Assembly: GCF_042611095.1 (NCBI RefSeq)
Contig: NZ_JBHFPV010000001.1
Span: forward strand, 1,240,001-1,304,000
Reading direction: 5' to 3'
DNA from: Meishania litoralis
GTDB taxonomy: Bacteria; Bacteroidota; Bacteroidia; Flavobacteriales; Flavobacteriaceae
DNA length: 64,000 bases
Under the pieces are notes generated by a model, which worked only from the letters and a program-made list of their open reading frames with translations, ran no database searches and was not told the origin of the DNA. Below are positions 1-9,316 of the stretch, piece after piece; positions within the stretch are counted from its first letter, which is position 1, and every line of letters starts with the position of its first letter. The position numbers and the translations under genes were made by a program.

Positions 1-836
1 ATTGCATAGACGGCCACCATGGCCTCCCCTCCCAGTCCGAAAAGAATATTGTTCATCAATAAATAAATGATACTGACCACTGCCTGCCTCGACAAGGTGA
101 CAAAACCCAACGAACCGATTTCCCTAAGAATAGGCCGATCAAGACCAAAATGTGACCCATTCAATTTCAGTTCAGAGTTTTGCGAAAGAAAGAAGTAGGC
201 TACATAGGCAAAGCATAGAAAATACCCGATCGTCGTTGCCCATGCCGCACCATGCATGCCCCAATCAAGCACAAAGATGAATATATAATCCATGAGCAAA
301 TTGCCCACGGAGGGTATGATCATGGCGATCATGGCAAATTTGGGCTTGCCTTCGGCGCGGATTACCGTATTGCCCATCATACAAAGCGCCAATAACGGCA
401 CCCCATACAAAACGATAACATAATAGATTTTTGCAGGTTCGAAAATGGCCCCTTTTCCACCAAAAGCCGGAATCAACGAATCGACGAAATAAAGACCCAT
501 AATTACCATCGATATCGTGATCAAAAGGGTCAGGGTAATCTGGTTTCCAAAAGTCTTTAAGGCCTTTTCTTTATTGCTCGCGCCCAATGCCCTTGAAATT
601 ATACTTGACCCTCCGATACCGATGGCCATGCCCAGGGCCCCGATAAAAAATGAAACGGGCAAGACCACATTGATGGCGGCAATAGCAATAGAACCGATCC
701 AGTTGCCCACGAAAATGCTGTCGACAAGCACATTGAGCGACATCACCAAAATACCGATGCTGGCCGGTACCGCTTGTTTTACAAGCAGTTTTCCGATGGG
801 TTCGGAACCCAATTGATCCGCTGAAACTTTTGCCAT
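1..836 (-). CDS. MATE family efflux transporter (partial, C-terminus outside window)
   Basis: About 278 N-terminal residues are visible, reading leftward off the window edge. The protein opens MAKVSADQLGSEPIGKLL and then shows a run of hydrophobic helices with the MATE hallmarks: a first helix containing SLNVLVDSIFVGNWIG, then IGIGGSSIISRALGA, and later the GVPLLALCMMGNTVIRAEGKP loop that precedes the next helix bundle. This arrangement is that of MepA-like MATE Na+ or H+ antiporters that export cationic drugs or metabolites across the inner membrane; the substrate cannot be told. The gene is 50 bp from hemH, downstream of it on the same strand, so the two may be cotranscribed. The start is the first ATG after the hemH stop in this frame. 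Confidence 0.85.
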   Translation of the reverse strand, partial: MAKVSADQLGSEPIGKLLVKQAVPASIGILVMSLNVLVDSIFVGNWIGSIAIAAINVVLPVSFFIGALGMAIGIGGSSIISRALGASNKEKALKTFGNQITLTLLITISMVIMGLYFVDSLIPAFGGKGAIFEPAKIYYVIVLYGVPLLALCMMGNTVIRAEGKPKFAMIAMIIPSVGNLLMDYIFIFVLDWGMHGAAWATTIGYFLCFAYVAYFFLSQNSELKLNGSHFGLDRPILREIGSLGFVTLSRQAVVSIIYLLMNNILFGLGGEAMVAVYA

Positions 837-887
837 GCGTATTTTACGGTTTAGCCCTGCCCTGCCAATTTGAGCGCTTCAATAACT

Positions 888-1919
888 TTAGACCGGAAGC
901 GCTCCGTTTTTTTCCCATTCATTGACCCATTTTGCCATCACCTCGACCCAGGCATCATCGTCGTTCAAACAAGGTATATGTATGTAATTCTCGCCGCCGG
1001 CTTCCTGAAACTGGTTTTTGCCTTCCATGGCGATCTCTTCCAAGGTTTCCAGACAATCACTGACGAATGCCGCAGTGACAACGGCCAGATTTTTCTTTCC
1101 TTCCTTGGCCAACCGTTCAAATTCAAAATCGGTATATGGTTTTAGCCATGGATCGTTCGGCAGTCGGCTCTGAAAAGAGTTGCTGACCTTATTTTCGTGA
1201 AGATTCAGATAGGCCTTGACCCTTTTTGTCGTATCAAAGCACTGATGACGATAGCACGTATGATGTGCTACGGAATTCGCATTGCAGCAATTGCCATCGA
1301 TCTTACAATGAAATCGCGTAGGGTCGTTTTTTCTGATATGCCTTTCAGGAATACCATGGTACGAAAAGAGAATATGATCGTAATCAAACCCTTTCAGCCC
1401 TTTTGCGATACTCTCGGAAAGCACCTTGATATATTCCTCATTCTTATAGAAGGCAGGCAACGTTGTTATCTTGATTTTCGGGAAGTTCTCTTGCTGCTCC
1501 TGAATTGTTTTGACCACCACCGTCTCATAGCTTGACATGGCATAGTGCGGGTACAGGGGTACCAACAAAACTTCATCGACCCCTTTTTCGTTCAGTTCCT
1601 GCAAGGCCTTATTAATGGTCATCGATCCATAGCGCATCCCTAAGGCCACGGGCATTTTGGTCAGCTTTCCGACTTTTTCGGCAAAACGTTGTGAAATCAC
1701 GATCAGAGGTGAACCTTCTTTCCACCATATTTTAGCATAGGCCTCTGCCGATTTCTTGGGCCTCGTACGCAAGATGATACCGCGCACAATAATATTTCGC
1801 AACCATTGCGGTGTGTCGATGACCCGTTCATCCATCAAAAACTCGTCGAGATACGGTTTGACATCTTTAGGCGTCGGGCTGTCGGGCGAACCCAGGTTTA
1901 CGAGAAGTACTCCTTTCAT
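888..1919 (-). CDS. hemH: Ferrochelatase
   Basis: Inserts ferrous iron into protoporphyrin IX to give protoheme, the last step of the heme pathway whose other enzymes lie at 11-19 kb. The 343 residues match the family length. Seen: N-terminal GVLLVNLGSPDSP, the catalytic His near residue 188 in LFSYHGIPERH, and the C-terminal VSDCLETLEEI motif with the conserved Glu. A segment around residues 205-227 holds five cysteines (HCKIDGNCC followed by CYRHQC). Some bacterial ferrochelatases are known to bind a [2Fe-2S] cluster; that this segment does so is my inference. It is separate from the main heme operon and has its own promoter-like element upstream. Confidence 0.96.
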   Translation of the reverse strand: MKGVLLVNLGSPDSPTPKDVKPYLDEFLMDERVIDTPQWLRNIIVRGIILRTRPKKSAEAYAKIWWKEGSPLIVISQRFAEKVGKLTKMPVALGMRYGSMTINKALQELNEKGVDEVLLVPLYPHYAMSSYETVVVKTIQEQQENFPKIKITTLPAFYKNEEYIKVLSESIAKGLKGFDYDHILFSYHGIPERHIRKNDPTRFHCKIDGNCCNANSVAHHTCYRHQCFDTTKRVKAYLNLHENKVSNSFQSRLPNDPWLKPYTDFEFERLAKEGKKNLAVVTAAFVSDCLETLEEIAMEGKNQFQEAGGENYIHIPCLNDDDAWVEVMAKWVNEWEKNGALPV

Positions 1920-1985
1920 TCTTTTAGTTTATTGTCGCTTTGATAGCGGTCGAAAGGCCTTTAACGGCCTTAAATTCGTGAAGTG

Positions 1986-1993
1986 CAAAAATA
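1986..1993 (-). promoter_or_regulatory. Candidate -7 element for hemH
   Basis: The minus strand reads TATTTTTG, an exact match to the Bacteroidota -7 consensus TAnnTTTG, about 67 bp before the hemH start. A TTG lies 24 nt upstream, slightly farther than the usual 19-21, so the -33 part is uncertain. Confidence 0.45.
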
Positions 1994-2162
1994 CTACTTG
2001 CAACGAAACTACGTTAGCAATACTCAACCCAATATCAATGATACCATAGGTATTCCCGATCTTATCGAGACCAAATAGCCGTGTCAACAAAAAGTTAATT
2101 GGCGGTGTTCATTTTTGAAATTTTGAATTTTGAGCCAATTTTATAAAATAAGCGAAGTATTT

Positions 2163-5100
2163 ATGCGGATATTTTTACCACTATTCCTTCTTTGTTGTTC
2201 GGGGCTTTTTGCCCAATCCCCTGACCCATCACGGAACGAATCCGTAAACAGTCTGCTTTGGGAAATATCGGGTAATGGCCTTCAAGAATCTTCGTACCTG
2301 TACGGTACCATGCACGTAAGCAAACGAATTGCCTTTCGCCTTGACGATGTCTTTTACGAGGCGTTGGACAAAAGTACCATCATCGCCCTTGAGTCGGACC
2401 CTGAAACATGGCTTGAAAACTCCGATAATCTGGACTATATGGGATATGGGCAGGGAAACGGTTTTGTTTCCAAAGGGTTTTATACCTATCCGTTTCAGAT
2501 TAGAAATCCTAGAAAAGAAGAGGTGGCCGCTTACCTCGCTTTTGAGGATAGCCGTATCAACAATATTCTTTATCGTACCGATGAATATGCACAGAATTTT
2601 GAGGAAGAGACTTATCTCGACATGTTCATTTACCAAGCGGGCAAAAAATTCGACAAGACGGTCATCGCATTAGAAGACCTTGAAGAATCCTCGGCCTTGG
2701 TCGGTCGCGCCAGCATGAATGCCATGAAGCAAAAACCTGACGAATGGCTTCAGAAAAAAATGCAGCAACAGGATCCCATGGGCCTATTGCAAGATGCCTA
2801 TCGCAATCGTAACATTTCGCTTCTCGATAGTATCGACAAGGCCATATACACTGAGCATTATCTGAAGCATATGCTATTCATACGCAATCGCAACATGGCC
2901 GAAAAGCTCGATTCTATTATGCCCACGGGCAAAGTCTTTACCGGAATCGGAGCGGCCCACCTGCCCGGGGAGCAAGGTGTCATCGCCATGCTGCGCGACA
3001 AAGGTTATTCGGTAAACCCTTTGGTGTCACGATCGACCCCAAAGGGAAAAAGATTGAAGACTAAGTTCGAGCAGGCCATACACAACAATAAATATTCAGA
3101 GGTCGCCCCTGATGATGATTTTTTCAGCATTGCCCTACCCAGCGGGCTGTACCCTATCGCCGAGTTTGTGAACACCACCTATATCTCGCCCGACCTTGCC
3201 AATGGCAGTTATGTCATGGTCAATCGGGTTCCGACATTTCAGTTTCTAAAACAGGATAACACGTACACGCTAGAATCTCTTGACAAGTTATTGTTCGAGA
3301 ACATTCCGGGTACGATTCTGGAAAAGAATAAGATCACTAAAAACGGATTCAAAGGCCTTGATATTAAAAACCAATTGAAAAACGGCGATCATCAACGCTA
3401 TCAAATCTATATAACCCCCCTTGAAATACTTATTTTCAAAATGGGAGGCGAAGGTGATTTTGTGGAGCAACATTCCGATACCATCTTCAATAGTCTGACC
3501 TTTCATAGGTCTGCAAAAAAATTCACGTTGGTAAAATCAGGGTTTGAGGATTTCGAGATTCGTTTGCCCTCACATCATTCCTTTCCCAATAAATATAGGG
3601 TTGGGGATAGGTTGTTACAGGCATACGACTCTATTACCGGTACTTATTACTTTCTAAAAAAAGCGACCCTTAACGATTTTAATTTCTTGGAAGAAGATAG
3701 CTTTGAGCTATCACAGATACAGAAACGTTTTTACCAAGACCTAAACCTAGAAGCTACCTACGAAAATCCGAAATTACACACCCAGACCTCAAGGGCCATC
3801 ATCGATTCTACCACCGGAAAACAGCTCTACTTAAAAACTGTGTTGAAAGAGGGGGATTATTATCTAATGGGTACAGTAACAAAAGATGAAGAGGAAGCCA
3901 ATGCCTTTTTCGATTCATTTAAGATCAAGGTGGCAAATCATGGATCGGGTTTCAAGAAGGTTCGCGATACTGCTCTTTTCTTCAGCACGATAAGCTCGGT
4001 AAAACCCCCAAAATTTGTAGAGAACAGCAATAACTATTATAACGGGCGAGCCAAACCTAAAGACTATGGCCCCTTCAACAAAAAGACCATTTACCAGAAC
4101 GAGAACAATGAAGCCATCGCTGTCGAAGTTAACAAATCGCACGATTTTTTGATGTTTCAGAACATTGATTCCGTTTGGGCCTTGCGAAAGAAACTCTTGG
4201 CCGATAAAAAGTTCAACATTCTTCATGAAAAAGACAGCAGTTATGCCGACGGGCACCATGAATTGGAGCTGGTCTTGGGCGATACCGCAAGTACAAGGGG
4301 TATTTGGGTAAAAAATGTAGTCAAAGGGGGTCTACTTTATGAGGTCAAGACGACCATCGACACCCTAATCGCCCCAAGTCGATTCGTTCGAGAATTTTTC
4401 TCGAATTTCTCCCCGAGCGATACACTCATAGGAAAAAGTATCTTGACCGATAAGACCCCTGCATTCTTTGCCGCGTTGCGAAACAATGACAGTATTCTAG
4501 TCGATGGACACCGTTTTGTACAATTCGGGGAAAAACATCTCGACTCTTTAAAATATTACATTTCGGAATTCGATTTTCCGTCCGACAAGAAGAACATTCA
4601 ATCGGATCTTATTCAAAAGCTTGGCCAAATCGATAGTCCCGAGGTACTGCCATTTTTTCAGGAATTTTATGGAAAGTCGTACAACAATTCGTATGCCCAG
4701 GCCAAAATTCTTCAAGCAGTCTCAAAAAAAGCCGATGAAGCATCCGTCTCATTGCTATTGGGCCTGCTTTCGAAAGATCTGCCATTGGTATCGAACAAAT
4801 TCGAGATCTATTCCATCTTTAAACCATTTATGGATAGTCTCCCTTTGGCCAAAAAGCTCTATCCCGAATTGTTGGACTACAGCGCCATAGAGGAACATAA
4901 ATCCCCGATCTTCTCAATGCTCGCGCAACTGGTAGCCGAAAATCGAATCAAGCCCAAAATCTATAAAAGGTATCGCAAACAGATGCTCAACGATGCCAAA
5001 GTTCAATTGAAACGGCAATTGGGGATATCGAATTACCGTCATTTGAACCGCAATCGGAACAACAATGGCAATCGCAATGCCGGTCGCGAGCTTTTGGAAG

Positions 5101-5711
5101 ATTATGCCGTATTGCTCTACCCGTTCATACAAGAAAAAGAAGTCAAGCAGTTTTTTGAACGATTGCAGCTCGTTCAAGATGAAAAACTAAAAACCACTTA
5201 TGTGGCACTTTTGGCCAAAGACAACATATCTTTGCCATTGGGCCTGATAGATTCGTTGGCGGCCGATATCAATAGTCGAATCCTACTCTTTAATAAATTC
5301 AAGAAAATTGGCAAATTAGACTTGATGCCGTCCCGCTATCGCACCGAAAAAGCCCTGGCAGAAGCCTTATTATTTGAATTCAAGGCCTATGACGAAAGAC
5401 GCCATAGTTCGGTCTTTTTGGAACAACGGTCCTTGCAATACAAGGGCAAGGCGCTCACTGGCTATTATTTTAAAACCCGTGACAATCAAGACTACGACAA
5501 GAATTACAAAATGCACCTCATCGTGTTCGAAAATGGAAAGGCACTAACTACCTTACCTTACTATCAAAACGATGGGTTACGCATCGAAGACACCGATACC
5601 GATGCCGAAGCACTCGCATACGTGACCGAAGCGTTCTTGCTTAAAGACCGACCTAGGGCACAGGTGTATCGCCCGAATAGTTATGGAGCATACGGGTTTC
5701 ATGGGTATTAA
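2163..5711 (+). CDS. Large exported TraB/GumN-domain protein
   Basis: The open frame begins at 2130 with TTG, but the ATG at 2163 gives a clean signal peptide (MRIFLPLFLLCCSGLFAQ), so I place the start there, giving 1182 residues. After the signal peptide comes a TraB/PrgY/GumN-type domain of about 280 residues: LLWEISGNGLQESSYLYGTM with the GTMH motif at its start, and the closing GIGAAHLPGEQGVIAMLRDKG. This fold is often annotated as a metallopeptidase-like (Tiki) domain. The remaining 850 residues are unusual: two successive mostly beta segments that look like repeats of one domain (each ends in an F-D/N-S-F/L pattern), then a helical stretch with HEAT-like spacing (DLIQKLGQIDSPEVLPFF). 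Function unknown; probably periplasmic or surface. Most GumN proteins are about 300 residues, so the long C-terminal extension is atypical. Confidence 0.8.
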   Translation: MRIFLPLFLLCCSGLFAQSPDPSRNESVNSLLWEISGNGLQESSYLYGTMHVSKRIAFRLDDVFYEALDKSTIIALESDPETWLENSDNLDYMGYGQGNGFVSKGFYTYPFQIRNPRKEEVAAYLAFEDSRINNILYRTDEYAQNFEEETYLDMFIYQAGKKFDKTVIALEDLEESSALVGRASMNAMKQKPDEWLQKKMQQQDPMGLLQDAYRNRNISLLDSIDKAIYTEHYLKHMLFIRNRNMAEKLDSIMPTGKVFTGIGAAHLPGEQGVIAMLRDKGYSVNPLVSRSTPKGKRLKTKFEQAIHNNKYSEVAPDDDFFSIALPSGLYPIAEFVNTTYISPDLANGSYVMVNRVPTFQFLKQDNTYTLESLDKLLFENIPGTILEKNKITKNGFKGLDIKNQLKNGDHQRYQIYITPLEILIFKMGGEGDFVEQHSDTIFNSLTFHRSAKKFTLVKSGFEDFEIRLPSHHSFPNKYRVGDRLLQAYDSITGTYYFLKKATLNDFNFLEEDSFELSQIQKRFYQDLNLEATYENPKLHTQTSRAIIDSTTGKQLYLKTVLKEGDYYLMGTVTKDEEEANAFFDSFKIKVANHGSGFKKVRDTALFFSTISSVKPPKFVENSNNYYNGRAKPKDYGPFNKKTIYQNENNEAIAVEVNKSHDFLMFQNIDSVWALRKKLLADKKFNILHEKDSSYADGHHELELVLGDTASTRGIWVKNVVKGGLLYEVKTTIDTLIAPSRFVREFFSNFSPSDTLIGKSILTDKTPAFFAALRNNDSILVDGHRFVQFGEKHLDSLKYYISEFDFPSDKKNIQSDLIQKLGQIDSPEVLPFFQEFYGKSYNNSYAQAKILQAVSKKADEASVSLLLGLLSKDLPLVSNKFEIYSIFKPFMDSLPLAKKLYPELLDYSAIEEHKSPIFSMLAQLVAENRIKPKIYKRYRKQMLNDAKVQLKRQLGISNYRHLNRNRNNNGNRNAGRELLEDYAVLLYPFIQEKEVKQFFERLQLVQDEKLKTTYVALLAKDNISLPLGLIDSLAADINSRILLFNKFKKIGKLDLMPSRYRTEKALAEALLFEFKAYDERRHSSVFLEQRSLQYKGKALTGYYFKTRDNQDYDKNYKMHLIVFENGKALTTLPYYQNDGLRIEDTDTDAEALAYVTEAFLLKDRPRAQVYRPNSYGAYGFHGY

Positions 5712-5755
5712 GAAACCTCTTGTCGTAAAATTCTTTCAAACCGACATGTAATCTT

Positions 5756-5763
5756 TATTTTTG
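5756..5763 (+). promoter_or_regulatory. Candidate -7 element before the tandem lipoprotein genes
   Basis: TATTTTTG matches TAnnTTTG exactly and ends 20 bp before the ATG at 5784. No TTG stands at the right distance upstream (the nearest is TTT/TTC about 18-19 nt away), so only the -7 half is well supported. Confidence 0.45.
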
Positions 5764-5783
5764 TCAATTCTTAATCTCAAAGC

Positions 5784-7061
5784 ATGAAATTAAAGCATTT
5801 AATTGTCATACTTCTTTCTGCCGGATTGTTTTCGCATTGCTCTAAAGATGAAAATTCTACATCAGAACCTGATATTGAGGGACGGACACAAATAGAGGAA
5901 CAAAAACTGGAATTGTATTTTAGTTATTTTGGACTAGGGTCGTCCGAAAGTGATAATTGGATCATAATACACGACGAAAATGGTAAACTTGTCGATTTTA
6001 AAAAGGCAGATTATGGAAAAGTTTTAGAGTTCACAGCCTTGAAGGACTCCATTCCCAATAAAATTAGTATAACTGAATTTCATTATTTTGAAGGTTATGA
6101 AGGCAACCTTAGTCATAGGCTGTTTACATATACAGATATTGAACCCGGTAGTTCTCTGTATAAACCATATAATTATTCCATCCCAAACAATATTGGCACA
6201 TTCGACCTACGCATAGAAAACATCCCGGGCGTCTATTCTCATAATATATCTATTGAAGGCGGTCCGATCAATCCTAAAGAAGTAAATATAGAGGGTAATT
6301 TAACCTCTAATACACTTGTTTTAAGCGAGATAAGGCTTTACGAAAATGAGGAATATGTTTTCAGCATATATGACAAATCTGGAAATCACAAGTATTTATT
6401 ACTTGAAAGTCCAGTAAATGAATCTGATTTGGTTTTTGACTATTCTGAGTTCAAAGAATTTGATGATTATTTTGAAATTCCCATGCCTCCTTATAGCAGT
6501 ATGTGGTTATACTCATATGGATATGCCGAAGATGACCCTAACTATAACTTTTTTGGACAGACTCTAAGCCATTACCAGAGTACCGATTATCCAGATACGG
6601 TCAGGGTGGGTTATCTTGACAAATACAAAAAATTTAAGACCGAGTTTAACGTTTCGCTAGATGGTTTCACATATAATTTTATCAAAACAGGTAATAAAGT
6701 AGAGAACATCCAAGTTCCTTCTAAACCGAATTATGTGCTAAGGGACTCATCAGTCTATGACCTTACATTCACAACTGATTTGAAATTAAGCTCTAAGAAT
6801 TCGACACATACCTATGATAATGGTGAAAATATTCATACCCAATGGTCGGTTTACAGTTCGGCGAATAGTTTTCATAAGGTTGGCAAACTACCGGAAGAAG
6901 TTGTTTCTAAATATCCAAATCTTAATCTGGACAAACTAAACATCTTGACAGTGACTCTTTTTACCCAAGGGTATACACAACAAGAAATATTCGACCAACT
7001 AACTTCAAAAGAAAAAAAGGGGGATAAAACAATCGAAAGCTATCTTTATATTTATTTATAA
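5784..7061 (+). CDS. Lipoprotein of unknown function, paralogue 1
   Basis: 425 residues. The N-terminus MKLKHLIVILLSAGLFSHCS is a lipoprotein signal with Cys after the hydrophobic core, followed by an acidic, Ser/Thr-rich linker. No family is recognised. It is clearly related to the next gene: both have a D/N-W-x-I/V-I-H-D/N-x-N/D-G-x-L-V/L-D block near the N-terminus, a later x-V-x-x-G-Y-L-D-x-Y block, and a P-N/H-L-N-L-D-x-L/N-x segment near the C-terminus. The body is rich in aromatic residues and beta-type patterns. Base composition is visibly more AT-rich than the flanking genes, which fits recent acquisition or fast evolution. Likely outer-membrane or periplasm anchored. Confidence 0.75.
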   Translation: MKLKHLIVILLSAGLFSHCSKDENSTSEPDIEGRTQIEEQKLELYFSYFGLGSSESDNWIIIHDENGKLVDFKKADYGKVLEFTALKDSIPNKISITEFHYFEGYEGNLSHRLFTYTDIEPGSSLYKPYNYSIPNNIGTFDLRIENIPGVYSHNISIEGGPINPKEVNIEGNLTSNTLVLSEIRLYENEEYVFSIYDKSGNHKYLLLESPVNESDLVFDYSEFKEFDDYFEIPMPPYSSMWLYSYGYAEDDPNYNFFGQTLSHYQSTDYPDTVRVGYLDKYKKFKTEFNVSLDGFTYNFIKTGNKVENIQVPSKPNYVLRDSSVYDLTFTTDLKLSSKNSTHTYDNGENIHTQWSVYSSANSFHKVGKLPEEVVSKYPNLNLDKLNILTVTLFTQGYTQQEIFDQLTSKEKKGDKTIESYLYIYL

Positions 7062-7075
7062 TATCATCTACGATT

Positions 7076-8431
7076 ATGTCGAGTAACTATTTTTCTAAAT
7101 ACCGACTTTTTTTTCTCGTTGTTTTGACGCTTATGGGCTGTTCGAAAAATGAAACACCAACACCTAGACCTGATGCTCAGGAATGGCCTAAGCCCGACCC
7201 TGACCCTGAAAACCAAGAATCGAACGAACCTGAAGACGAGATTTATTTTTCATATTATTCAGATCCTAACGAAAGTGATCTTTACAATTGGACGGATAGA
7301 TGGATTGTTATTCACAATCAAGACGGCGAACTTTTGGATTATAGGTCATTCAAAAAAGGAGATTCCCTTGATTTCGAAGGGTCATTGGAAAATTCAAAAC
7401 ACACAAATACACTGTCAATAACGACTTTGAATTACCGGCCTGGAAAAGAAGGTGGAAACTTTCATTCATTGGGGACCGTAACTGGAATTAAAAAAGGAAC
7501 AGTCTGGGATTGGACGGATGATATTGAACCTACAATCACTGACCCTCCTAATAGTGCTCAATACCAAATAAGAATAACCATCCACAATATCCCTAATGTG
7601 CAGCATTTTCTAATAAGCTCTCAATTTGATATTACATCTATAGCAGGTTCTCCATTTTATCAGGAAACCAACATTCTAGAAATCGGTGGTGCTCGGCTTC
7701 AAAAAGATAGGGATTATCTCATTTCGGTCAGAGATGGCAATGATGAAATTAAATATTTATGGTTCGAGGTCGAAGACCCTACTTCCAATATAACTTTGGA
7801 CTATAACGATTTTCAAGACTATGACTACATTATAGAAATTGAATTGCCAGAATACGAAGGCTATAATCTTGGTGTAGGAGCAAAAAACAAGTCTCATAAT
7901 TACGCCCGGTTTCTAGATATTAATCGAGAAGATGATGGAAATCAGGTGAGAAGTACTGCAAAGCTTGGTTATCTTGATGGTTACGACACTTTTCAAACTT
8001 ATTTATACTTTGATTATGACAAAGATGTTAGATATAGTTTCTATAAGTATGGGGGAAGACCAACAAACATTAATGTACCTCCTTACCCTCAATTCCAGGC
8101 AGAAAATAACTCTATCTACAATTATAATTTTACAACCAACGTAGAATACTATTGGAATACTTCTTATTGGATTTATACTGATTTGGAACAGGACAATACT
8201 ACGAGATATAGTATTTCTGGAAAATCAGAGGGAGCTCCAATAATTGGCACTTTACCCGATCAAATTCAGGAAAAATTTCCACATTTGAATTTGGATAACT
8301 TAGAGTACGAAGAAACAGCACTTGCAATTGGAGAAAACATTGACTTTAAATCTGACGATCGAACCTCTTTATTTGGATTTGGAACTGTTACATTTTCTGA
8401 AAGACTTATCTTCAAGAACCCTGATAAATAA
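7076..8431 (+). CDS. Lipoprotein of unknown function, paralogue 2
   Basis: 451 residues, starting 14 bp after paralogue 1 and surely cotranscribed. Lipoprotein signal with lipobox LMGC, then a Pro/Asp/Glu-rich linker (PTPRPDAQEWPKPDPDP). The body aligns by eye with paralogue 1: WIVIHNQDGELLDY, KLGYLDGYDTF, and FPHLNLDNLEY correspond to the same three blocks there. Sequence is AT-rich like its partner. The two are best explained by tandem duplication followed by strong divergence. No enzyme motif is visible; a surface or adhesion role is possible but not supported directly. Confidence 0.75.
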   Translation: MSSNYFSKYRLFFLVVLTLMGCSKNETPTPRPDAQEWPKPDPDPENQESNEPEDEIYFSYYSDPNESDLYNWTDRWIVIHNQDGELLDYRSFKKGDSLDFEGSLENSKHTNTLSITTLNYRPGKEGGNFHSLGTVTGIKKGTVWDWTDDIEPTITDPPNSAQYQIRITIHNIPNVQHFLISSQFDITSIAGSPFYQETNILEIGGARLQKDRDYLISVRDGNDEIKYLWFEVEDPTSNITLDYNDFQDYDYIIEIELPEYEGYNLGVGAKNKSHNYARFLDINREDDGNQVRSTAKLGYLDGYDTFQTYLYFDYDKDVRYSFYKYGGRPTNINVPPYPQFQAENNSIYNYNFTTNVEYYWNTSYWIYTDLEQDNTTRYSISGKSEGAPIIGTLPDQIQEKFPHLNLDNLEYEETALAIGENIDFKSDDRTSLFGFGTVTFSERLIFKNPDK

Positions 8432-8473
8432 GAACAGTTTCGAGTTCAATCTTAAAAATTGTAACTTCCTAAA

Positions 8474-9316
8474 ATGAGATTGACCATTCTTATTTTTCTA
8501 TTTACTTTAGTATGTTTAGGCATTTCAGCCCAGCAAATCACCTGCTCTCCTACCGATAAACAGGCTTTTGAAAACAAGACCATCGAAATTGACGGCCTGT
8601 TAGAAAAGGACTTCGGTACAACCTTGGTGGCCATAGGCAAAACGTTTATTGGTATTCCGTACGTGGCCAAAACCCTGGAAATCGGCGAGACCGAATCTTT
8701 GGTCGTCAACTTGCATGGCCTCGACTGTACTACCTTTGTGGAAAATGTATTGGCATTTGGTCTTTTGTTAAAAGAGGGAAAATCAGATTTTGACTCCTTT
8801 ACCGATATTTTGGAAACCATTCGGTATAAAGACGGCAGGCTCGATGGCTACGGTTCCCGGTTACATTATTTTTCGGAATGGATCTCGAACAACGAACAAA
8901 AAGGTCTTTTAAAGGAAATCACCGCTGAAATCGGCGGTATCGAGGTCAATAAGGAAATCAATTTCATGGGTACGCACCGCGAACTCTATCCTTTTCTAAA
9001 AGACGACGAAAACTTTGATAAAATACGCGCGACCGAAAAGGCATTGAAAGAAAGAACATTCTGCTATCTGCCCCAAGACGATATCAAGGCAAACGAGCAT
9101 TTGATCAAACCCGGTGATATCATCGCCTTGGCCACCTCGATCGATGGTCTTGACGTAACCCACACCGGAATCGCCACTCGCGAAAAAGATGGACGCATAC
9201 ACCTCTTACATGCCTCAACCGGGTCGATGGAAGTCGAGGTCACAAAACTTCCTTTGGCCGATTATCTCAAAAAAATAAAGAAGAATATGGGTATCATGGT
9301 CGCAAGACCCTTCTAA
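8474..9316 (+). CDS. DUF1460 N-acetylmuramoyl-L-alanine amidase-like protein
   Basis: 280 residues with signal peptide (MRLTILIFLFTLVCLGISAQ). It belongs to the DUF1460 group within the NlpC/P60-like cysteine hydrolases. Seen: the nucleophile block LDCTTFVENVLAFG with Cys, and the later DVTHTGIATREKDGRIHLLH block with the His and a second small-residue/acid position. The fold suggests cleavage of peptide or amide bonds in peptidoglycan in the periplasm. It ends convergently with the ThuA gene: the two stop codons overlap in CTAA at 9313-9316. The start follows a 42-bp gap after the lipoprotein pair; composition returns to normal here, so it is probably not part of the AT-rich unit. Confidence 0.85.
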   Translation: MRLTILIFLFTLVCLGISAQQITCSPTDKQAFENKTIEIDGLLEKDFGTTLVAIGKTFIGIPYVAKTLEIGETESLVVNLHGLDCTTFVENVLAFGLLLKEGKSDFDSFTDILETIRYKDGRLDGYGSRLHYFSEWISNNEQKGLLKEITAEIGGIEVNKEINFMGTHRELYPFLKDDENFDKIRATEKALKERTFCYLPQDDIKANEHLIKPGDIIALATSIDGLDVTHTGIATREKDGRIHLLHASTGSMEVEVTKLPLADYLKKIKKNMGIMVARPF

